A stretch of 30,605 nt of DNA from Rhizophagus sp. LPA8_4_AMF. Its lineage: Eukaryota; Glomeromycota; Glomeromycetes; Glomerales; Glomeraceae. Where the stretch lies: positions 1-30,605 of the forward strand of contig JADRCO010000572.1 of the NCBI GenBank assembly GCA_021464525.1, in the 5' to 3' direction. Made by a program: the position numbers and the translations under genes. Shown in pieces: positions 8,900-22,150 of this stretch. How positions within the stretch are numbered: position 1 is the stretch's first letter; each line of letters begins with the position of its first letter. Under the pieces are notes generated by a model, which made no database searches, was not told where the DNA came from, and saw nothing but the letters and a program-made list of their open reading frames with translations.

Positions 8900-10017
8900 T
8901 GATACTAATCCTTTTTGATTATAAAAATACCAAACAATAATGACTCGCCTTTCAACAACTAAAAACAAAATCATTGAATATATAAACGAGTAACTTCTTC
9001 AGCATCCTTCAAAGCCAATCAGAAATTAATTCGACCTGGCAAAAACTAGAACAAATTCTAATTTTTGCAAGAACAAATATAATAACGCGAAAAAAGTCCT
9101 TAACTCTACTAGACCCCTAGTTACGATTTTCCACAATATATCAATAAAGCTCGAACTATCACCAATCATACCAAATTTCTCATAGAAGTTTATCAACAAA
9201 AAAAAATCAACATTATAAAAAATCATATAAATAAGGAATTTATCGTCTTTGGAGAAAATAACATAATCTTGTTCATTGTGATTAATATTTGTGGTCACTA
9301 GATTTTAGTAAATATTAATATGGATTTACACTTAAATTTTGATTGTTTATTTATAAAAAATGTTAGCAATAATCATCTGCTATTTTATAAATGCATAGCA
9401 AAAAATGAACAATGTGATTTGCTTGTCTGGAATAGTACAAGTTGAGAAAAGCAAATATGTATATGCATATTGGAAAATCAAAATATTTTGTTTTTGATCT
9501 AATAAATAATAATACTATGATACTTATTTTTGTCACGATCTGCTGACTGCTAAGTGTTGAAAATTCATACACGTGTGGATTTTTACAAGTCTATGAATTT
9601 GCAAACTATAGATTAAAAACCATACAGCGCATACATTAAAACCAGGTTTAAGTAGCGCACCTTATCATTATAAGAGACAATTCAAATTATCTGAATCATC
9701 ACTAATTTTATTCTTCAACTGTATCGTAATTGTATATTCTTCAATTGCCGTTTATACTTGTAAATAAATAATCTTTCACCCTTAAAATTTCATTAAAAAT
9801 GTATTAATTTAACTTACATTATCATTAATTTTGGGTAATTTTGAGGTCATTTTCGTTATTTACATCAATAGCAAAGAAAATAAAATATCAAAGACATATT
9901 TCTTTATTAATCGGTATTTTATATGTTAATTTGTCATAAACATATAGTAAGTTATTGAATATGAATAATTTAATATGAATAATTTAATAAAAATATAATA
10001 AATATGCTATTTATCAA
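8900..10017. other. Intergenic DNA with decayed sequence, no intact gene
   Basis: The stretch 9000-9300 is less AT-biased than its flanks and has stop-interrupted coding-like pieces on the + strand. It is probably the tail of the same decayed material. From 9300 to 10017 I see only AT-rich sequence downstream of the MFS gene stop codon at 10018. Confidence 0.35.
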
Positions 10018-11952
10018 TTATTGTTTTTTAGGTCCTATTCCAAAAGCAAATAGAAAAGCCAAAATTAATAAAACAGACATACAATACCAAATTAAATGTG
10101 GGGAAGTTTTAACGAATATGGAATATAACCCATCAAATGTAGGAGGAACAACTATACGAAGGATTGAATCTATTACACTTATTGCACCTAATAATCGACC
10201 TATTTGAGACGGAGGAATTAGATTTGTCTGTAATGATTTTACTGCTGGTGTGGTTATTATACCTAATGCTGCTATTATAGTTGCTGTATTAAAATAATTT
10301 AAAAGATAATAAATTAGGATTAAATTATCTAAGAGTTAAACAAAGTAATACATAATTGTTTTAATTACCTCCGATGAATACTGAACCAGATGTTGCTAAA
10401 CCATACATAATATGAGCCAATGTATCAATTAAAAATATTATTCTAATAACCCAGACTTCGAAAATTAATTCTTTTTTCATTTGTTCATCATCGTCATCCT
10501 TACATTCATTGCTATCATTAACATTGCTATCGTTAATATTCCCATCATTAACAACAATGTTTTCTCCTCCTTTCTCTTCTATTTCTGTTATAACATTATT
10601 GTCACTGTTATCATTCTGCTTATCATTATTTCTACATTTTATAATTAGTTTTTCAAATTTTGTAAATAATGTAAGAATTGGTTTTTTGAATTTTACAATT
10701 GCAGGGTATATAATAAATAAAACAACCACTTTTGTTCCACCCATCATAAATACGAAATAGCCTTGTTGTAATAATGACCATTTAAATACTAATGATGTAT
10801 ATAATACGAATACACCTGTAAAAGCCATTATAGAAGCTGATAATAAAGTATAACAAGCCGCCAACATTAATGATGAATATTTGGTAGCAAAAGTAATAGG
10901 GATTTTATCATCATCATTTTGTTGTTGCGGGGGAAGGAATACTAATAATGCTCCGAATATTCTGTAAAGAAAAGAATGGATCCATGATTTTTGTCTTGAT
11001 CTTATTTCTTGTTGACGTTTTAAATTTGATGCTAATTTTTCTTTTGATAAAGATTCAGGTAATACAAAAATATAAAATAAAAATAACATAATATAAACTA
11101 CAAGTGTAACATAATTTACTGAGAGTAAATTATCTGTTACTTTTACTAGCCATGCTCCTATTATTGGTCCTATTGCGAAACCTGCGAACATTGCTCCTTG
11201 TATCCATCCAAATACCACGCTCCTATTGAAAATCAAATTTGTTAGGAAATTAAGAAAAATAATCTGATGACGTAATGAATAACGTGCGTGTTTACCTTCT
11301 TGTTGGATGAGTACAATCAGTTGCGTATGCGTAACTTGCTTCAGACAATGCATAAAATCCGCCAGTTACCCCATCAATTAATGGTCCTATCAAGTAGCAA
11401 TATATTCCAAATGTTTCTAAATAGTTAGAAACAAATATTAAAACTAATGTGCTTAGGATTGTCCCTCCGCTTGATATTAATAAAGTCCTTTTTCGTCCTT
11501 TCCTATCTGATAATGTTCCAAGTGGCCCAAGAACAAATATAGCTAAATGATTAAATGAGCCAATTAATTAATCATTCATTTGAGTACAATTTAGATTGAG
11601 GATTATTTTATTTACCTGGAATAGCGGTGCATAGATTTGTAGTCGCAAGAAATTTAGAAGTTACGGATTGTACATCAGGATTATTACATAAATTATCAGG
11701 ACTTATTGGTATAAGCGAAAAAGAAACTCCGGGGATATGTTTTTTAGAATAATAATTATGACAAACTGCTTTTAGGTAAAGTTGTACTCCTGTTGCTACT
11801 GTTAATCCACCAGTTATCGCTATTATTATAAACATTGGTAATAACCAATACGCTGAAGCTGTTCTATACCAAGGTTTTTTATCAGTTGAAGAAGTTGAAA
11901 GAGGTAAATGAGTTTCAACTTCAACATTATCAAAACTAGGTCGCGTAGCCAT
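10018..11952 (-). CDS. MFS transporter, 4 exons, 567 aa
   Basis: A multi-pass membrane carrier of the major facilitator superfamily; the substrate is unknown. Exons, in order of transcription, are 11952-11616, 11542-11296, 11222-10369 and 10283-10018. They join in frame (phases 1, 2, 1) and end at TAA. After a soluble N-terminus of about 30 residues comes TM1, then the loop motif GPLGTLSDRKGRKR (about 118-131), the classic MFS motif A. Later come DCTHPTRR and SVVFGWIQG, another conserved half-repeat signature, and in the last exon SQIGRLLGAIS. The two six-helix halves are split by a loop, and a second, very acidic Asn/Asp-rich loop lies in the C-terminal half. The overall style resembles the TetA/HIAT1 (MFSD14) branch, but that finer placement is inference. 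Confidence 0.88.
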
Positions 11953-13592
11953 CTTATAGTTAATTATTTGTATTTGTATTTTTTGGTAAATGAGAAATAA
12001 ATAAAATGAAATTATTTATACCTTGAGAATAAAAAAACCAGGGACCTTTTTTTAAAAATTCTAACTTTTTGAACTAATTATTTTATTTTAAAAGATAAGC
12101 TTATTCTATAAAAGTCAAATCTCCGTTTTAAAATTTTCACACGTAAAAAAGTATACGCGAAAAAAAAAGTAAATAGAGTTGAGGTAATTTTGTTTTTTTT
12201 GGAAATAAGATGGCCGCTCAATTCCGTTATCACTTATGATTAAGAAATTTTTTTTTTTTTGAAGTCAAATCATTAGTTACACAGAATCGATTTGAAATTT
12301 CGGAAAAAACGAGGATTGGCGTGAGAATTAAAGAGTGACACAAATCTTATCTATGAAGAATGAATGTTATAAATATTATAAGAAAGGAAAATTTTTAGTT
12401 CACATTACTTAAAGAAAAATGTGTTTTTTTCACCCCATTATTCCATATTTCGGATCATTACTTTAGAGAGTATGTTCGATTTATCCATATCTACAAAAAA
12501 CACTGGTGATCACACTGATTACACTTGATTATCGGATAAAGTGTCAAACTGTTGGTTCGATTTTACCTGACGATCATCAGATCTTCCGGAGATTCCTAAA
12601 GAAAATAATTAGGTGGCATTTTTGTAAAAGATGTACAATACAAAAGATTTTTTTAAAAAATGATTTAATAATTTATTTTAATAATGATCTATTACAATTA
12701 ATACATTTTGCGAAATAAATAAAAAAAAAAAAAATAAAAATAAAAATAAAAAAATCCTTTTTTCTAGTTCAAACATTTACTGATAAAAGAAAATGTATCC
12801 CAACATATTTTATACTAAAAAAAAAAAAAAAATACAAATATATATATATATTTTCCATAAACATATAAATATAATCAAGTTAAAAAGAAAAATAATTAAT
12901 TACAAAAGCTTTCGCAAATACCGAACCTGCGGCTCTCATAAACAAAAGCAAAAAAAGAAACGAAAAAGTATATATATATTTATATATGACATGATGTTAA
13001 TAATAATAAAATAAAATAAAATAAAATAAAAAAAACATATAGATAAACAAATATGTATTATATAATGTATATAAGATGTGTGTGAAGTAAAAGAAAAAAT
13101 GTACCCTCCTACAACTATAAGTAGAAAATTTGAATACAAAGAGTCCCATCAAATATTCAAATTAAAAGCGAGCATGTAGTTTTATATTTTATATATATGA
13201 AGAATAAAAAAAAGCATAATCTTGAATTCAAAAATAGATTTGTAGATTTTGTTCAGCAACTTCGATAAAAGAAAGAGATCCATAATCCCACAAAAAAAAA
13301 TTGATACCCAATTATATTCTCTACTCTATCCAAAAAATTAAAAGAGTAATTTGTTGCAGAACAACTTTGATATTTGCTATAAAAATAAATATATATATAA
13401 AGAAAAAGTGTTTTTTTTTGGTTTACTATATAATAAAGTCTTTTTTTTGATACAATGCATATTAGAGACGAAAGTTAATACATCGCCCATGATTTTTGTG
13501 AAAAATGATAAGGTAATTTAGAGAAAATGTTTATAACAAATAATAGTCCTTAAAATAAAAACTGTTTTTGGATATTCTTTTTTTTTCATTAA
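11953..13592. other. Intergenic region: MFS promoter and YTH-gene 3' flank
   Basis: This stretch joins the upstream region of the MFS gene to the downstream flank of the YTH gene; both are on the minus strand. It is extremely AT-rich, with poly(A) tracts, TA microsatellites near 12838-12850 and 12969-12986, and AAAAT-type repeats near 12735-12755 and 13006-13030. Open frames here are low-complexity Lys/Ile/Tyr runs and are not taken as genes. Confidence 0.5.
13006..13032. repeat. (AAAAT)n microsatellite
   Basis: A run of about five AAAAT-type pentamers ending in poly(A), in the 3' flank of the YTH gene. It has no evident function. Confidence 0.6.
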
Positions 13593-15688
13593 TTATTCTG
13601 ATTCCTCATTTTGACTACCAGCGCTATCATTCCCACTTCCGCCGTTCAAATTAATGTTCGTGTTATTTGGACTGCTTTCAGTTATTGGCGGTGGCAAATT
13701 AGCATAAGGGTTTGTAGTTACTACACCTGGACTTGTTGGTCCAACCAATGGTGCAATCCCGTCTTTCCTCATTTCAACTTGTCGCTTATCATAAAACTCA
13801 AAATCATCCAATATTGACGTTTTACTGCGATATTCGTAAAATATCTTCAACATCTCACGGCCAGGATCCGGATATAATTCTTGAGTATCCCGACTATTAG
13901 TAACTGGTTTATTCTCGTTGTTTCTATAAGCAATAATAAATATAATAACAATTAATGTAAGAAAAATAAATAAATAAATAAAAAATGATAGTAATAGAAA
14001 ATAATACTTACACTACTCTTATGTGTCTTAATTGACCATTAGGAATATCTTTTACAAAAATCCATTTGACTTTAAAAACACCTTTCCATTTGTCTTGAGC
14101 CCAAACACTACTGCTGGTGGTGTAATCAACAGGAGTAAGCATTTGCGCCATACCACAAAAATGACCACTGTATATTGTCAATATAATGATTACGGTATCG
14201 TTAATTCATTTCATACCATCAATAATTATGATTTTTATAAGTTAGTATGTGCTTACCTAGCATTGACACTGAAGAATAAATAAATCGGTCCTTTATCCGC
14301 ACTTTCACGAAAGGCCTTATCTAAGCGTCGATTTCCAATTTCAGTGCTTGCCCAAATATCATACTATTATTAAATAACAAATTTGTAGTCCGTTGCAACA
14401 ATAATTATTTGCAAGAATATCACTATAACTTAGTATTAATAATTTCAAACCTTTAAAGATTTGTGGACATCATCTTCAGTATAAGACTTAATAACAAAAT
14501 ATCTCGCCTAATTTAATAATATTTTAAATAAATAATTGATATAGTTGAAAAAAAAAAGTCTTGAAAAATAAAGATGATCTTACATGATTTGGTTTACAGT
14601 TAAATATCTTGGGGTTATATCCCCTAGCCGAGACCCATGATGACATATCTTTCTTTACCACTCCTGGTGTGGTCGGAATAGGAAGAGGACCTAAACCGTT
14701 TGGAGTTGGAAGGCCTGCGTTCGGTGTAACAAAAAGGTTGCTCATACCATTACCTGAAGGTGTTCCAACAATCTTTGCTTTACCAGGCCACGCACCAGTA
14801 GGTGCAGACATCGGCCTAGACGCATAAGATGAAGTTGGTGATACTGCAGATGATGGTGAAATTGCAGCACTACAAGCTCCAACTGCTGTACCAAGTACTT
14901 CTGGTGATGTATTTACGGGAGGTGGTTTAGGGGCAGTTTTGGCAATAGCAGCCCAACTTAATTGGGATTTTTGCTTGGGGACTGAAGATCCTGATACTTG
15001 AACCGCAGAAAGATCTGGCGATGTCACTTTACCTACGTCATTACCATTCGCATTACCTATACTAATATTGTTCAATGAAGTTGTTAAATCAGCAATTGAA
15101 TGATTGCTCATAGCATTTCCTGACATATCTTCTCTTAATAAAATATTTTGATTTGCATTAACGCTTGCTAAGGTTGGAGAAATAAGACCATAATGTTCAA
15201 TATTTCTATCAGCATTAAGTTGTGGAGAAGTAATTATACTTCCAGATCTCGGTGATGTTGGACTACGATAACCTTCTAACCCAGGAGGGGCAGATAAAAT
15301 TGGTGTTTGAAGACCACGAATGTCTAATTTTAACCCAAAGTCCTTATTTTCTTTATATTTCCCTGTATCACGTTGTGATGGTATGATATCATCATTACTT
15401 GAATCATATAATGCCATGCTTCCACTAATACCATCATCGGATAAGACTTCTCTATTTCCATCTAAACGTCGACGTTGAGAACCCTCTGAAGCTACAGATG
15501 TACTCCAAGACGGAAGACGAAATGGTGAAGAATTATCTGATTGTGATTGTTTTTGCTTTTGTTTAAGTTGTTGAATAAGTTGCTGTTGTTGTTGCAATTT
15601 TTGCTGCATTTGTAAGTGAAGTTGTTGCTGTTGATGCGATTGTTGAGATTGCTGTTGCTGTTGTGATTGAGATTGTTGTTGTTGTTGC

Positions 15689-15730
<42 letters not shown>

Positions 15731-17179
15731 AAAGCGTTACCGAATGACCTAAAAATTTGTGGTTGTGGATAGTAACTAGTTGGAGAAGATGGTGTTACAA
15801 CATTCGGAGATGTAGCTGGTTCATAATAATCTAAAGGACCTCCCAATCCATGCTCAAATTTTGCATGACTATTGTCATCTTGAATAAGGCCATTGCCTTG
15901 AACATTATTTACACTAGATGATCTTTTAATGTTTGTCCCGAACAACCCACCATTATAACCTGTATATTGATCATTATTTTGCTGCATTTGAGATGAAAAG
16001 TTATTGTTCAATGCATGTACAGATGAAAAATTAGCTAAACTTTGAGAGATTGACGGTATCCAAGGTGAAGCCGTAGCATTAGGAGTGTAAACACTGTTAT
16101 TGAGTTCGCTTTGTGATGGCAATGTTGCAGATCGCAAAGGCTTATAAACAATGGATTCCTTTGATAAAAACAAACGAAATTAAATGTTATTTCATATCTA
16201 TAAAAAAAAAAATTTATTCTCGTAAAGTATTTAAATAGATATAAAAATATTCTTCAAAATCATTTATGATGAACTAATTTTTTTTTTCTTTTTTCCTTTT
16301 TTTTTGTCGCTTTTTAACGAACCTTTGGCGAATCTTCAAGTCCAGGAGTCCGCATAGCTTTCTCCCAATCATGATCATCTTTTTCGGATAATGTATACGA
16401 ATTTTTAATAAAAGCAGACTCAAAATAGGAATTATCATAATTTCCTGTATAAAAAAAATGATTCGTTTTGATTTGATTAAAATTAATTGATCTAATCATA
16501 ATAATGTTTTTTTTATTAATCAAATGAATTTAATTAAAACCTTTCCCATACCTCCAAAACCAGAATTATTTTTATTAGCTCGTGGAGAAGGTGAAGTTGC
16601 AAGAAATGAACTACCATATGTATTATATAAATTTTGATAATCTTCACCACCATGGACACTTTGAGGTATTACTGAAATACTATTACTACGACCAAACCCT
16701 GAACCTACTGGGATAGGAGCATTGTCTGAAGCGTGATTAAAAGGGGTTCTATTGTTGTTATTGTAATCACCACCACCAGGATTCCCTGATACACCGTTAT
16801 TTAAATTATTAAACCCAGGTGGCATTTTTACTGGGGAAAATTGTCCAAGATTTGAGAAACCAGTCAGCACACCCAAATCAGTTTTTATATTAGAATTCAT
16901 GATTCTTTGTTGATGACCAGTAACAAAAGCTTCGTTACCAAAACTATGTACGTTGTTTCCACTTGAATTTGAAGCAATGACTCCACTTCCCGAAGAACCA
17001 CGATTTATTGATTCCCAATCTTTTTCAGATGTTTTATATGTCTGACTACCATTTACATCCGTTTTTTGTGAAGACTGTCGCACGTCGTTCAGGGATAGAT
17101 TAATTGAATGTTCCATGTGTGGTACTCCTTGCAACCCGGGCGAATTTGAATTAGTGGGTTGTCGATGTTCGTTAGCCAT
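13593..17179 (-). CDS. YTH-domain m6A-reader-like RNA-binding protein, 7 exons, 991 aa
   Basis: Exons are 17179-16552, 16444-16323, 16158-14584, 14507-14451, 14363-14257, 14167-14012 and 13923-13593 (phases 1, 0, 0, 0, 2, 2; TAA stop). Residues 1 to about 775 are disordered: Asn/Ser/Gly/Pro-rich with a Gln-rich block. The YTH domain follows (about 776-925), beginning ARYFVIKSY and containing GHFCGMAQ and VKWIFVKD. The three Trp expected in the m6A-binding aromatic cage are present (W798, W852, W857). The [12 protein letters not shown] segment is characteristic of the YTHDF-type subfamily. Proteins of this kind bind N6-methyladenosine in mRNA and affect its decay or translation, usually in the cytoplasm. 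That this one reads m6A is inferred from the intact cage. The ends of the long disordered region have no family support but are continuous across splice joins. Confidence 0.93.
15540..15732 (-). repeat. Poly-Gln (CAA/CAG) tract in the YTH gene
   Basis: On the coding strand, 15729-15673 gives 19 consecutive Gln codons, nearly all CAA. A Gln/Ser/His/Lys-mixed segment follows to about 15540. The encoded block covers roughly residues 394-460 of the YTH protein. CAA-rich arrays can change length by slippage, so alleles may differ. Confidence 0.9.
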
Positions 17180-18567
17180 AACTAAGCACTAAAGTATCAA
17201 GTATATACTAGTTATTATACGGACCTTATCATTTCTCACTGCGTCCACTGAAGTTGAGCCGACTGCGGGATAAACTAGAACTAGCCAATCAAAAAATAGC
17301 TAATGTCATCATTTTAAAACCAAATTTTTTTTTTGATACACGTGAAATGAGAATTTTAAAACCATTTTTAAAAGTTTTTTTTTTGCGAAATAATTTAATA
17401 AATTTACGATTATGCGGTATTAAAGTAACAAGCAGGTTTTTTTTTTTTACGAAAATTAATTGCTGTAAGTAAAAAATTTTAGACCCTCTCCTATTAAGAT
17501 AAAATAGGATTTCAAACAGAAGTTATAGTTGATCGGCAGCCAAAAAAAAATAATTACACATGGTCCGTCTATAAAGAAAGTTGGCTCAATAAAAAGAACT
17601 TTCAAGGTCATAATAATTTTTGTTATTATTTCCATAATAAAATGAATAATAATTACTTTGATCTATTTCAAAAATTAATATAATTGGTAAAGTAAAATTA
17701 TAATTATTATTGCATATTTGATTTACCCAAAAACTACGTTTTTTATTACTAATAGTCTAATACATATAGTACTAATAAACCTATAAAATATCATATATTG
17801 AAATAGGTCATTTCTCTTTAACAATGTCACATTTAAAATTATTTCAATATATGTACTTATTTATAATACTACCGTTCTAAAATAACCACGAGAGCATATG
17901 TGTGAGCATAAATATATCCATATTTCGGTCGGAAAGGAATAAAACTCCAGTTGGTTAGGTATAATCGTCGGTATCAAATTCAGATAAAGTTAGGCAACAC
18001 ATGGCGCTAATATAATTTATTGAAATAATGAGTTGTACAATTTATTGTTCTTGATTCAACATCGATAGCATATAAAAAAAAAAGATAACTTTTATATGAT
18101 TAATTTTATTAAATAAATAGATTTTAAAATATTTTTCTGTCTCAAGTTGTAAACGGTTTATCTTTCAATCTAACAATAATACTCATGTACTCATGTTTTC
18201 AACACTTTCTTTACCTTCCTTACCTTCCTTCATACATCACTTTTTTGAACTTCCAAAAAAGCTAATCGTATTACAAAATGTTTACTGTCGATCCAAAATG
18301 GTGACATTTGGTACTACATACTTATATACTAGGCGCAAGTTGAATTTTCAATTCATCTTATACTTTTTTCTCGTTATGAGCATTATTTTTAAATTTTTGT
18401 ATATAAAGTTCCTTTTGGCAGTTTCTGAAGTTGTATAGTTCCAATGTTATTTTAAGTGTAAAATACAATAGTTATTTTGTTTTTTTTTTTATTAATAAAC
18501 TGAATTTTCCTTTTGAAACCCGAAAATAAAAGTCGCCTTTTCTTTTATATATACGTTTCTTTCCTTG
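17180..18567. promoter_or_regulatory. Divergent intergenic region between the YTH and CNNM genes
   Basis: The two flanking genes start outward from this 1.4-kb stretch, so it holds both promoters. Positions 17792-17853 contain a 14-bp perfect inverted repeat (CATATATTGAAATA and its complement) around a 34-base spacer. TTTATATATACG at about 18544-18555 is TATA-like but lies only about 15-20 bases before the CNNM ATG, so it may not be the true TATA element. I do not accept the open frames at 17254-17472 and 18193-18438 as genes; they have low complexity and no motif. Confidence 0.4.
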
Positions 18568-20750
18568 ATGTCAAAATTATCATATAGATTCTTTCACACT
18601 ATCACAATATTTGCTTCCATCCTACATTCACTACACGGTCTTCCGACAGATGTTTCTACAATACCGCATAATAAATATGGAGTATGGGATCAAATTCTTT
18701 TAACAGATTCCGATGAATTTGGATGGAAATTAGGTGTGATTGTAGTTTTGGTGATGTTAGGTGGAATTTTTGCTGGTATGTTATTATATACAATAATTTC
18801 ATTCTTTAACTTAATTATTAAATATTTGTTTAAACATGAGTTAAACTTTTTTTTTTGATCTTCAAAGGTCTTACAATTGGACTTATGGGCTTAGATGAGA
18901 CTAATTTACAAGTATTGATGGTAGCAGGTGAATATGATGAAAGGAGATACGCCAAAAAAGTAATGCATCTTATGCAAAAAGGAAAACATTGGGTATTGGT
19001 CACTTTATTACTTTCAAATGTGATCGTAAATGAGACTTTACCGATCATCTTTGATTCTGTGTTTGGTGGTGGATGGCCTGCTGTATTATTATCTACAGGA
19101 TTGATCGTTATTTTTGGAGAGTATGTATAACTCGTATATTTATAATATAAATAATTTTATATATGATCTATTAATTCTCAATTTAATTAACGTTTTTTTG
19201 ATCTAAAGAATTATTCCACAAGGTACTATACTTGTTTAAAAAATTACATATATACATTTATATACGAAATAATCTGAATTTTTTTTTTTTTTCTATTTTC
19301 ATGTAATAGCCATATGTGTGCGTTATGGATTAGCAATCGGAGCTGAATTTTCATGGTAAATATATTTTTAAGGAATTAGAAATATCTAAATATCAATTAA
19401 AATATTAATTTAATCAAAAATTTAGGTTCGTCAGACTTTTGATGTATATCCTTTTTCCAATAGCATATCCTATTGCTTTCATTTTAGATTTTTGTCTTGG
19501 CGCACAACATGGCACCATGTACAGGAAATCAGGTACAAACTTGATTTCTTTTTCTAAAAAAAACCTATTTTTATATATATATATATATATATATTTGATA
19601 CTAATAATATTATATGTTTAATTTTAAGAATTAAAAACTTTTGTATCTTTACATAAAAATGGGGGAATTGAAAGTTTAAATGAAGATGAAGTCCAAATTA
19701 TTGGTGCGGTATTGGATCTTCGTGAAAAATATGTATCAGCAATAATGACACCCCTTGAAGATGTCTATACATTAAGAGCCGATGAAGTTTTGAATCAAGA
19801 ATTAGTCGATGAGGTAGAAAAAATATATATATATTTATTTATTTTATATTTTTAATATTACTTTTGTATAATTATATTCTTTATTTATAGATCCTCTCAA
19901 GAGGTTATTCTCGAATTCCTGTATATGAACCACCTAATCCAACTAATTTTATAGGCATGCTTTTGGTGAAAAATTTAATTACTTATGATCCTGAAGATGC
20001 TTGGATGGTTAAAGATTTTTCGCTGAGTTCATTACCTGAAACTCACCCCTTAACTAGTTGTTTAGATATTTTAAAATTTTTCCAAGAAGGAAGAAGTAAG
20101 TTATTCAAAGGAAAAGTTTTTTATAATTTTTTTTTTTTGATATTTTAAAAATAACTGTTATTTCGATTATAGGTCATATGGTACTAGTCTCGGATGATCC
20201 AGGCGGTGAAGGAGGTGCAATTGGTATTTTGACACTCGAGGATGTTATTGAAGAATTAATTGGAGAAGAAATCATTGACGAAACTGATGTTTACGTTGAT
20301 GGTAATTTTAATCGGTTGTTTAAATAAATATATTCATAATAACTTTTTAATTATGATTTTCTTTTTTTATGTATAGTACATAATAAAATCAAAGTTGTAC
20401 GCCGTCCACCGCGTCAAATACGTCCCAGATCATATTATTCATTCCTCTCAAAACGCCGTAATAGACAAACGACAATTACGACATCAGCAATTACACCCGT
20501 TACGAAAACAACTAAAAACAATGATTATGTTGCCAATGGCACAAATTCTAAATCTACCGTAGGCAAAAGCAAATTAAAACGTGGACAAAATTCTGCCGAT
20601 AATAATACAGATGAAAGTGAAAATGAAGAAATGCCAGAATCAGCAAAAACCTTTATAAATCACGATTTGATGGATAAGCCAGATAGTGATCAAGATCATG
20701 AATCGATTGGGTTGTTAAATGGAATTAATACTCGTAGAAAAGAACCTTAG
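18568..20750 (+). CDS. CNNM/Mam3-like membrane protein (DUF21 + CBS pair), 9 exons, 506 aa
   Basis: Exons are 18568-18775, 18868-19120, 19209-19222, 19310-19355, 19426-19532, 19629-19813, 19891-20095, 20173-20301 and 20377-20750. All joins stay in frame, ending at TAG. A signal-like hydrophobic N-terminus (1-26) leads to the DUF21/CNNM transmembrane domain with [13 protein letters not shown] (about 70-82), [13 protein letters not shown], and [19 protein letters not shown] across the small exon. A paired CBS domain follows (about 213-380, including [39 protein letters not shown]). The basic then acidic tail is low complexity. The family (yeast Mam3, animal CNNM, bacterial CorC/MpfA) is implicated in divalent-metal, chiefly Mg2+, handling at plasma or vacuolar membranes. 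The start ATG at 18568 is chosen because it precedes the signal-like helix. The direction of transport is not known from sequence. Confidence 0.92.
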
Positions 20751-22150
20751 ATAAGCAGGTTGTGTTTATAAATATTCAATTTTTTTCTAAATTGTTCTTA
20801 AATTCAAAAATTTTTAGTATTATAAAATAAAATAGATTAAATTATTTTATTTAAAATGAATGATAAAATTTGAAATATTCGATTATGAAATAGATGAAAT
20901 AAATAATTTAAGCATTAGAAATTTTGGATTTGAATTTTTTAAAAAAATTTTTTCCTTTAAATAAATTAATTAAATTAAAGGTTCACAATTTTTAGTTGTG
21001 AGCATACTTGATACTCGAAACCAATAATGATAATTGGCAGGTTTGTGCAGATCATTGTTGAATACTATAAATATCTTAAATGGAGGTGCGACATAGAAGT
21101 CGCAAGGGTTTATATCAAACGCTAATATGCATGTAATATAGTTGCAGTTATAAATATTTATACTTTTTAATAAATCATAAGAGTTTCTTAAGTATGATTT
21201 TTTTTTTAGACATTTGCTGAGCATTTTTTATTTCTTGTTAAACCCTTTTTTTTCTCCCTTTAAAACAATTTCGTTGATCACTTATCCTTAAGATTCACGT
21301 GTTATATAAAACGGCTGATAAATCTTTATTACCTTTAATACCATTTAAGGAGCAGAAACGAGGCGTTCTAATTTTATTTTAAACTCTCGGTAATAAAAAA
21401 ATTAACAAGCCCCAAAATTCACACAGCCTCTGATCTATCGTTTATTTTTTTTTTTGGTTAGTGAATTTCTATAAAAATAAAATATAACCTTACCAATAAT
21501 TATAATAAAATCCCAAGAAAAAAAATAAATAAATAAATAAATATTTTTTAAGCTATAATTAAACATGAAAATCAAACAATAATTGCAATTTCATAACATA
21601 TTTTTTGATATTTTTGAAAAAAAAAAAAACGGGGGAAATTATTAAAATTTAGTTAGTTAAAATATTATGTAATCAAGTAAAATCGAATTGCCAATATTAG
21701 AATACTTAAAGCAAACACTGTTAAATACCTAAAAATATCTAATATTTGATGTGCTATGTTTGTGTCGTAAGTTAAAAAAATTTGCCCCTCGATTGCATCT
21801 TTATTTATACCACTTCCTTGTATGGAATTTATATTTATATAAAAATAAAACTTCGTAATTTAAATTGTGCAGTATTAAAAAAGTTGTACTATATTAATAA
21901 CAAGAAATCCCTTTTTTTCTTTTTTAAAAAAAAAAATTTTTACTTTTTTTTTAATTTAATATTTATTTTTTTTATTTTTTTTTTTTTTATTTTCTTTGTC
22001 AAAAAGGTATTGTACAATACTTTATATTTCTTTCTCTCTTTCTTTTTAAAGAAATATTACTTACTAAAAACTTTCATTTTTTTCTTTTAGCATAAAACTA
22101 CGAAATTATAAAAATTAAACTATATATATAATAATATTAAACTTAAAATA
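20751..22150. other. Intergenic region with a doubtful minus-strand ORF and T-rich tracts
   Basis: A minus-strand frame at 20970-21224 (84 codons) has more balanced composition than its surroundings and could be a fragment of a dispersed repeat or a small unknown gene; no domain is seen. Within it, 21087-21104 is a short hairpin, TGCGAC...GTCGCA with a 6-base loop. From 21890 to 22085 the + strand is dominated by poly(T), which creates a Phe-rich frame that I reject. TATATATATAA at about 22120-22130 is a plausible TATA element for the gene starting at 22151. Confidence 0.4.

Noticed and set aside
12541..12600. GGTTCGAT resembling a tRNA B box
   Set aside because: No matching A box, acceptor stem or anticodon arm could be drawn around it. 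No tRNA gene was found in the window.
12793..13139. Frames on both strands in the AT-rich YTH 3' flank
   Set aside because: Lys/Ile/Tyr and Phe/Ile/Tyr runs created by microsatellites and poly(A).
16540..16552. Alternative donor AAG/GTTTTA at the end of YTH exon 1
   Set aside because: It would put the next exon out of frame; the GTATGG donor at 16551 gives phase 1 and a continuous protein.
21782..22090. 102-codon + strand Phe-rich frame before the surface-protein gene
   Set aside because: It is encoded by poly(T) tracts in the promoter region, and no transcript or domain evidence is visible.
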